Below, in pieces: positions 59,110 through 64,000 of a stretch of DNA of 64,000 bases. Position numbers and translations under genes: made by a program. Under the pieces are notes generated by a model, which saw only the letters and a list, made by a program, of their open reading frames with translations, ran no database searches and had not been told where the DNA came from. The stretch is taken from NCBI GenBank assembly GCA_041396905.1, contig JAWKXQ010000001.1, forward strand, positions 62,001 to 126,000, read 5' to 3'. The first letter of the stretch is position 1. Every line of letters begins with the position of its first letter. This stretch comes from JACXVD01 sp020446665 (GTDB lineage Bacteria > Pseudomonadota > Alphaproteobacteria > Sphingomonadales > Sphingomonadaceae).

Positions 59110-60999
59110 ATGCGTAAATTTCTGTTTTTGATGGGTTCCAGTTTGGTGCTGGCGCAGCCTGCGATGGCGCAGGATGCGGGGAGTGACGAGGCGGACGACC
59201 GCATTGTTATCGCGGATTATCGGACTGTGCCCATCACCGTCACAGCTGACGGGATCGGCACTGCCATCGGCAATACCGGCCAGCCCGCCATTGTCATCTC
59301 AACGGACGAGATAGACAGCGTGCAGGGCGCAGACATCACCCGCGTCTTGCAGCGCGCGCCGGGTGTGTCGATCACCCGCAATGGCGGGGTGGGCAGCTTT
59401 ACCGGCGTCAGTGTGCGCGGGGCGGCAAGCGAGCAAGTGCTGGTGCTGGTTGATGGCGTGCCGGTGATCGATCCGGCCTCACCCAGCGGCGGGTTTGATT
59501 TCGGCAATCTGCTGACCGGCATGGCGGGCAGTGTGGATCTGACGCGCGGTTCCAATTCGGTGATCTGGGGATCGGATGCGATTGGCGGGGTGATGGACAT
59601 CTCCACCCGCCGCGATACGGGCCTGCAGGCGAGCGCGGAATATGGCAGCAACAGCACTCACCTGCTGCGCGGCGATGGCGGGCTGTCAGGCGATACCTAT
59701 TTCGTCGGGCTGGCGGGCAGCTGGTATCGCAGCGACGGTTTTTCCGCTGCCGCCAATGGCAGCGAGGCTGACGGGTTTGAACAGGTCGCGCTGGCAGGCT
59801 CTGCCTTTGTCGATGTGACTGACCAGCTGGAAGCCTTCGCGCGCGGCGAATGGAGCCGCAGCACGCTCGATATTGATGGCTTTCCTGCGCCAGCCTACCA
59901 GCTGGCCGATACGGCCGAATACCAGCGCACGCGGCGCTATTCCGCCGCTGCCGGGCTCAATTTCTATGGCAATGATCTGACGCTGAAGGGCGCCTATTCC
60001 CGCGCCCGCACAGCGCGCGACTATTTCGATCCGGTGCTGGGCAGCGCGCCGACATTTGGCGGGCAGGGCACATCGCAGCAAGTGACCATGCGCGGCGAAT
60101 ATCGCCTGATCGGCGGGCTCAAGCTGGGCTTTGGCGGCGAGCATGAATGGAGCCGCTATGCCACCAGCTTTGACACGCCCGCCAGCACCCACAGCACAGG
60201 CGGCTATCTCCAGCTTGGCTGGGTGATGGATGCGCTGGCGGTGCATCTGGGCGCGCGGGTGGACGATCACCAGCGCTTTGGCACCCACGCGACTTTCGGT
60301 GCGGATGCCAGCTACGGGCTGGGCAATGGCTGGCGCATCCGGGCCAGCTTTGGCGAAGGGTTCAAGGCGCCGACGCTCTACCAGCTTTACAGCTTCTACG
60401 GCGATACCGGCTTGCAGCCTGAACAGAGCACCAGCGTCGATCTGGGCATCGAAAAGGGCGAACGCGGGCGGGGCATGCATTTTGCGCTCACCGCCTTTCG
60501 CCGTGATAGCGAGCAGCTGATCGGGTTCGATTTCACCACGGCGCGGCCCTTTGGCGTCTATGTCAACACGGGCAAGGCGCGCGCGCAGGGGATCGAGCTG
60601 GAGGCAGGCCATGATATCAGCGACACATTCCGTGTCGCTGGCAGCTATAGCTATATTGACGCGCAGGACCGGCTGAGCGGCAATGATCTGGCCCGCCGCC
60701 CGCGCCATGTGGCGACGCTCTATGCCGACTGGACGACCGGTCTGCTGAGCAAATGGGACACGAGCGGCCTTGTGCTGGGCGCGGATCTGCGGCTGGCCGG
60801 GCGCAGCTTTGACGATGCGGCCAACACCACCCGACTGGGCGGCTATGCCGTGCTCGATCTGCGCGCCAGCCTGCCGCTGTCTGACCGGTTCGAGCTGTTC
60901 GGCCGGGTCGAGAATGCGTGGGACGAAGACTACCAGACCGCCGCCGGCTACGCGACGCAAGGCCGCGCGGTCTATGCCGGGGTGAGGGCGAAGATGTGA
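59110..60999 (+). CDS. btuB: TonB-dependent vitamin B12 receptor
   Basis: A 629-residue outer-membrane barrel, with signal peptide MRKFLFLMGSSLVLAQPAMA. ATG 59110 has GGAGG four bases upstream. The plug has ITRVLQRAPGVSITRNGGVG and VLVLVDGVPVIDP, as in BtuB. The C-terminal strands end WDEDYQTAAGYATQGRAVYAGVRAKM with aromatic terminal strand (in part). The riboswitch upstream supports cobalamin as the ligand. Confidence 0.93.
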   Translation: MRKFLFLMGSSLVLAQPAMAQDAGSDEADDRIVIADYRTVPITVTADGIGTAIGNTGQPAIVISTDEIDSVQGADITRVLQRAPGVSITRNGGVGSFTGVSVRGAASEQVLVLVDGVPVIDPASPSGGFDFGNLLTGMAGSVDLTRGSNSVIWGSDAIGGVMDISTRRDTGLQASAEYGSNSTHLLRGDGGLSGDTYFVGLAGSWYRSDGFSAAANGSEADGFEQVALAGSAFVDVTDQLEAFARGEWSRSTLDIDGFPAPAYQLADTAEYQRTRRYSAAAGLNFYGNDLTLKGAYSRARTARDYFDPVLGSAPTFGGQGTSQQVTMRGEYRLIGGLKLGFGGEHEWSRYATSFDTPASTHSTGGYLQLGWVMDALAVHLGARVDDHQRFGTHATFGADASYGLGNGWRIRASFGEGFKAPTLYQLYSFYGDTGLQPEQSTSVDLGIEKGERGRGMHFALTAFRRDSEQLIGFDFTTARPFGVYVNTGKARAQGIELEAGHDISDTFRVAGSYSYIDAQDRLSGNDLARRPRHVATLYADWTTGLLSKWDTSGLVLGADLRLAGRSFDDAANTTRLGGYAVLDLRASLPLSDRFELFGRVENAWDEDYQTAAGYATQGRAVYAGVRAKM

Positions 61000-61018
61000 G
61001 GGTCGGCCTCATTTCGAT

Positions 61019-61172
61019 CCTCCCCGTTTTGTCCGCAGGACCAAATGGGGAGGTGGCACGGCGCCGCAGGCGACGTGACGGAGGGGTATGGTCCGCACTT
61101 ACCCCTCCACCCCGACGGCTGCGCCGTCGCGGTCCCCCTCCCCATTTGTCCCTTCCGGGAAAAACGGGGAGG
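61019..61172. repeat. CTCCCC-family palindrome between btuB and btuF
   Basis: It begins CCTCCCCGTTTT and ends AAAACGGGGAGG, with an inner GTCC-GCA-GGAC hairpin and GGCGCCGCAGGCG and GACGGCTGCGCCGTC stems. It fits the 63827 copy closely. It lies between btuB and the damaged btuF and probably stops or attenuates btuB transcripts. Confidence 0.8.
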
Positions 61173-61173
61173 A

Positions 61174-61978
61174 TCTTTCTGTCCTGCTTGCTCCTCTCCG
61201 CCTGCACCCCTGACAGCTCGCAGACCCAGACCGCCAAGCCCACCATCGTCAGCCTCAACCCGCAGCGATGCGGTGCTGGCCGAGGTTGCGGACCCGGCGC
61301 AGCTGGCGATCAGCCATTAAGCAGCCACGATCCGCGCGCCACCTCGATGGAGCTGGCCACCGCGCGACGCTTTGCCACCACGGGCGGCAGTGGAGGAAGT
61401 GCTGGCGCTGAAGCCCGATGTGGTTGTGGCGGGGGCATTCCTGCCACCAGCAACGCGGCAGGCGTTTGAACGGCTGGGGATCCGGTCGAAACCTTCGGCA
61501 TGGCCGCCTCGGTGGAGGACAGCGAGGCACAGCTGCGGCAATTGGCCGCGCTGGCGGGCATCCTGAGCGGGGCGAAGCGCTGGTTGCGCGGATTGACGCT
61601 GCGCTGGCGGAGAACAGGGGCGGGGCGCCTCGTCTCCGCTGTATTGTGGCAACCGGGCGGGATCGTGCCGGGTGAAGGGCAATTGGTCGAGATGCGCTGC
61701 TGCGCCACACGGGCTTTGCCGTCGCCAGCCGCGCGCGGCATGGGGCAGGCGGAGTATCTCGCTGGAAGTTTGCTGGCGGACCCGCCGGAGATACTGCTGG
61801 TCGCCGGGCAGGAACGGATGCAGCGGCATCCGACATTGTGCGGTACGCGGTGATGCAGCGCGCCGATTTTACGCCCAGCCTGCTCTATTGCGGCGGGCCG
61901 ACGATTATTCGGGCGGCTGAGAGGTTGGGTGAGATCAGAAAGGTGTTGGGCGTGAAATCCCTCATCCAGCTCCGCTAG
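61174..61978 (+). pseudogene. btuF: Cobalamin-binding periplasmic protein gene, interrupted by many frameshifts
   Basis: The three forward frames together contain a BtuF-like lipoprotein: LSCLLLSACTPDSS (lipobox), KPTIVSLNP, SDAVLAEVADPAQL, SHDPRATSMELATAR, VEEVLALKPDVVVAGAFLPP, AASVEDSEAQLRQLAALAG, PPEILLVAGQERMQRHP, and near the end GPTIIRAAERLGEIRKVL. Each join needs one or two missing bases, about ten in all, mostly in short runs such as CCC, GTG or TTTT. An in-frame TAA arises by one. Either the gene is decaying or this stretch was poorly sequenced; the encoded amino acids are otherwise preserved. Confidence 0.75.
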
Positions 61979-62112
61979 GCGCGATGCGCCAAGCCCAGCA
62001 TCCTCTTCCCCAAGGGAGATGGAGAGAAATCCGCGCCATCCTACCCTTCTCCCTTGGGGAGAAGGATACGAAGGCGGCAAGCTCGCTTGCCAGCCGGCAG
62101 TTGGATGAGGGG
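61959..62112. repeat. CCCTCATCC palindromic repeat between btuF and btuC
   Basis: It begins CCCTCATCCAGCTCCGC and ends GCAGTTGGATGAGGGG; inside, CTTCCCCAAGGGAGA and TCTCCCTTGGGGAGAAGG pair in part. It is another intergenic palindrome class, differing from the CTCCCC repeats. It supplies the last codons and stop of btuF. Confidence 0.7.
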
Positions 62113-62133
62113 CTCCAAGCCCGAGGCCAGGCC

Positions 62134-63094
62134 ATGACCTGTCCCATCCCCTCCTGCTGCTGCTCCTCGCCATTGCATTCCCGCTGTCCTTGCTGGCGGG
62201 CGCGTTTGGCTGGACTTTGGCCGAGACGCCCAATGCCGCGGTGATCCTCGCCGAATTGCGCTGCCGCGCAGCGTTGGCGCTGGTGATTGGCGCGGGTTGG
62301 GCGCGGCAGGGGCGGCGATGCAGGGATATTTGCGCAATCCGCTGGCCGATCCTGGCCTGTTCGGCATTGCGCCCGGTGCGGCTTTGGGCGCGGTGGCGAG
62401 CTTTTGGTTCGGCTATGCGGCGAGTGCGTGGCTGCTGCCGCTTTTTGCGCTCGCAGGCGCGGCGGGGGCAATGGCCTTGCTGGCGCTGATTGCCGGGCGC
62501 ACGGCCAGCGGGGTGCAGGGCATCGCGCTGTTCACTTTGGGCGGAATGATGCTGGCGAGCCTCGCCGGGGCACTGACCAGCCTGATGATTTCCCTTGCCC
62601 CCAATGCCTTTGCCATGAGCGAGATCGTGACCTGGCTGATGGGCGCGCTGACCGATCGCGGCTGGCCGGAGGTCTGGCTCGCCGCGCCGTTGACCTTGGC
62701 CGGGATCGCGTGCCTGCTGGTGGCGGGGCGCGGGTTGGATGCGCTGACACTGGGCGAAGCGGCAGCGCGGTCGCTGGGTGTGCGGCCGGCTATCCTGCAA
62801 CTCTGGCTGGTGGCGGGTGTGGGCCTGACCGTGGGCAGCGGCGTGGCAGTGGCGGGGATCATCGGCTTTGTCGGGCTGGTCGTCCCGCATCTGGTGCGCC
62901 CCTTCACCGACCGGCGGCCTTCGCAATTGATCCTGCCCAGCGCATTGGCAGGCGCGCTGCTGGTGCTGGTGGCGGATTGCCTGTGCCGCATCCTGCCGCT
63001 GGTCACGGAATTGCGGCTGGGCATTGCGCTCAGCCTGATCGGGGCGCCTTTCTTCCTCCATCTGTTGCTACACATGCGGCGGGGTGCGCTGTGA
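62134..63094 (+). pseudogene. btuC: Cobalamin ABC permease gene with frameshift near the N-terminus
   Basis: The frame from 62297 gives 265 residues of a FecCD-type permease (GAAGAAMQGYLRNPLADPGLFG, FTLGGMMLASLAGALTS, GFVGLVVPHLVRPF). The missing N-terminus is in another frame upstream: LLLLLAIAFPLSLLAG and LAETPNAAVILAELR, ending GAG. One base lost near 62298 (GGTTG for GGTTTG) explains the shift, and a further one probably removes the ATG at 62134. The stop overlaps the btuD start. Like btuF it may be decayed or mis-sequenced. Confidence 0.8.
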
Positions 63095-63822
63095 TGTTGG
63101 TGGCACACGAAATCTCGGTACCGGCAAGGCTGGAGGAGGTTTCCGCTGAACTCGCTCCCGGCCAGATCACCGCGATTTGCGGGCCGAATGGCGCGGGGAA
63201 ATCGACGCTGCTGTCGGTGCTGGCCGGGCTGCTGGAACCAGCCTCCGGCGCGGTTGAACTGGGCGGCACATCCATCGCGCAACTGCCGCCGCGCCGCCGG
63301 GCACAGCGGATCGGCTATCTGCCGCAATCGGGCGAAGTGGCATGGGATGTGGCGGTGCGCAGCCTGGTCGCGCTGGGGCGCTTGCCGCATGGCGATGAAG
63401 GAGCAGAGGCGGTCGCGGCTGCGCTGGATGCGCTCGACCTGCAGTCGCTGGCAGATCGCCCGGTCTCGCGCCTGTCCGGCGGGGAGAAAGCGCGGGCCTT
63501 GCTGGCGCGGGTGCTGGCGGGTGGGCCGGAGTGGATCCTGGCTGACGAACCGCTGGCCGCGCTGGATCTTTCGCATCAGCTCCATCTGCTCGCCCATTTG
63601 CGCCGCGCTGCGGAGCAAGGGGCAGGGGTGGTGCTGGTGCTGCATGATCTGGCGCTGGCGATGAACCATGCCGATCACGTGCTGGTGCTGGATGGCGGGC
63701 AGGTTGCCGCCGAGGGCGCGCCGGAAGAGGCATTATCCGCCGACATGATCGCCCGCGTCTGGGGCGTCAGCGCGCAATGGCTGGGCGAACCGGGCGGAAG
63801 GGCGCTGGTGGCGAGAGGGTAA
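63094..63822 (+). CDS. btuD: Cobalamin ABC transporter ATP-binding protein
   Basis: A 242-residue ATPase: Walker A GPNGAGKST, Q-loop YLPQSGE, signature LSGGEKARALLAR, Walker B WILADEPLAALD and H-switch LHDLALA. ATG 63094 overlaps the btuC stop. It is fully intact in contrast to btuF and btuC. A much longer open frame upstream of the ATG is the out-of-frame shadow of btuC and is not translated as a fusion. Confidence 0.9.
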   Translation: MLVAHEISVPARLEEVSAELAPGQITAICGPNGAGKSTLLSVLAGLLEPASGAVELGGTSIAQLPPRRRAQRIGYLPQSGEVAWDVAVRSLVALGRLPHGDEGAEAVAAALDALDLQSLADRPVSRLSGGEKARALLARVLAGGPEWILADEPLAALDLSHQLHLLAHLRRAAEQGAGVVLVLHDLALAMNHADHVLVLDGGQVAAEGAPEEALSADMIARVWGVSAQWLGEPGGRALVARG

Positions 63823-63826
63823 AAGA

Positions 63827-63953
63827 ACCTCCCCGTAACGGGGAGGTGGCGCCGGTCGCGGAAGCGACCGGGGTCGGAGGGGTGGAGCTGGCACAACCCC
63901 TCCACCCCGAGCCCCTGCGGGTCTCGCGGTCCCCCTCCCCGTGCCGGGGAGGT
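63827..63953. repeat. CTCCCC-family palindrome after btuD
   Basis: It begins ACCTCCCCG-TAA-CGGGGAGGT, continues with GGTCGC-GGAA-GCGACC, GGAGGGGTGGAG and, in mirrored form, CCCCTCCACC, and ends CCCTCCCCG-TGC-CGGGGAGGT. It separates btuD from the convergent gene whose end is at the window edge and may terminate both. Confidence 0.8.
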
Positions 63954-63962
63954 GAAACCTCT

Positions 63963-64000
63963 TTACTTCTCCCCGCCGGTCAGCCCGCGGGCTTCCAGCA
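63963..64000 (-). CDS. 3' end of an unidentified gene entering from the window edge
   Basis: On the minus strand the last codons read LEARGLTGGEK followed by TAA at 63965-63963. Only 11 to 12 residues are visible, too few to identify. The palindrome ends ten bases after this stop. The neighbourhood would suit a cobalamin gene, but nothing in the sequence shows it. Confidence 0.4.
   Translation of the reverse strand, partial: LEARGLTGGEK

Noticed and set aside
61310..63061. A 583-codon minus-strand frame across btuF and btuC
   Set aside because: It has low-complexity Arg/Gln/His-rich composition and crosses two palindromic repeats; the plus strand encodes recognisable BtuF and BtuC segments.
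62287..63093. Apparent long fusion of an N-terminal domain to BtuD
   Set aside because: The part before 63094 is the out-of-frame reading of btuC, with Arg/Gly-rich nonsense sequence; the real BtuD starts at 63094.

Overview
The window is a chromosomal segment of a high-GC alphaproteobacterium, most likely an aquatic sphingomonad (order Sphingomonadales, probably Erythrobacteraceae). This rests on the alphaproteobacterial str/S10/spc/alpha ribosomal gene order, the short 391-residue EF-Tu, the TCA cluster order mdh...sucD-sucA-sucB-lpd, and intergenic palindromes of the types common in sphingomonad genomes. The taxon is inferred from content; no 16S gene is present.

Layout. 1-2.7 kb: the 5' end of a gene leaving the window, a small Cys-rich protein, metZ, and two AT-richer genes for small exported proteins. 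2.9-6.1 kb: the biotin operon bioF-bioD-bioA. A short palindromic element (6066-6334) supplies the end of bioA and the stop of the convergent gene. 6.3-9.6 kb: a tadG-tadE-tadE group on the minus strand. 9.7-12.4 kb: a one-helix membrane protein, apaG, a short LysR regulator and a coupled pair of small genes. 12.8-14.8 kb: an isolated AT-rich gene for a GHKL ATPase with a C-terminal PD-(D/E)XK-like nuclease motif; it is the best candidate here for an undescribed (probably defensive) system.

15.2-39.6 kb: the translation block: rpsL-rpsG-fusA-tuf, then rpsJ through secY-adk, then rpsM-rpsK-rpoA-rplQ. It is interrupted by palindromic repeats and, between adk and rpsM, by a START-like exported protein, gdhA, an atypical SDR and a secreted DUF11-type protein. 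Several leaders have hairpins that look regulatory. 39.7-46.1 kb: exported proteins, a prolyl oligopeptidase, a tandem pair of Gly-rich envelope proteins, a TRIC-type channel, a VOC protein and a membrane protein. 46.1-54.6 kb (minus strand): lpd, sucB, sucA, sucD and mdh, with a PIN/RHH toxin-antitoxin pair and a small membrane gene between sucD and mdh; sucC is absent from this window. 55-58.6 kb: a GGDEF-EAL protein, a small conserved protein and a SleB-type cell wall hydrolase. 58.8-63.8 kb: a vitamin B12 uptake locus with a cobalamin riboswitch, intact btuB and btuD, and btuF and btuC broken by many small frameshifts.

Functionally the window is mostly core metabolism and translation. Its accessory parts are the GHKL-nuclease gene, the toxin-antitoxin pair, the palindromic elements and the damaged B12 transporter. 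No rRNA, tRNA, CRISPR array or complete insertion sequence was found.
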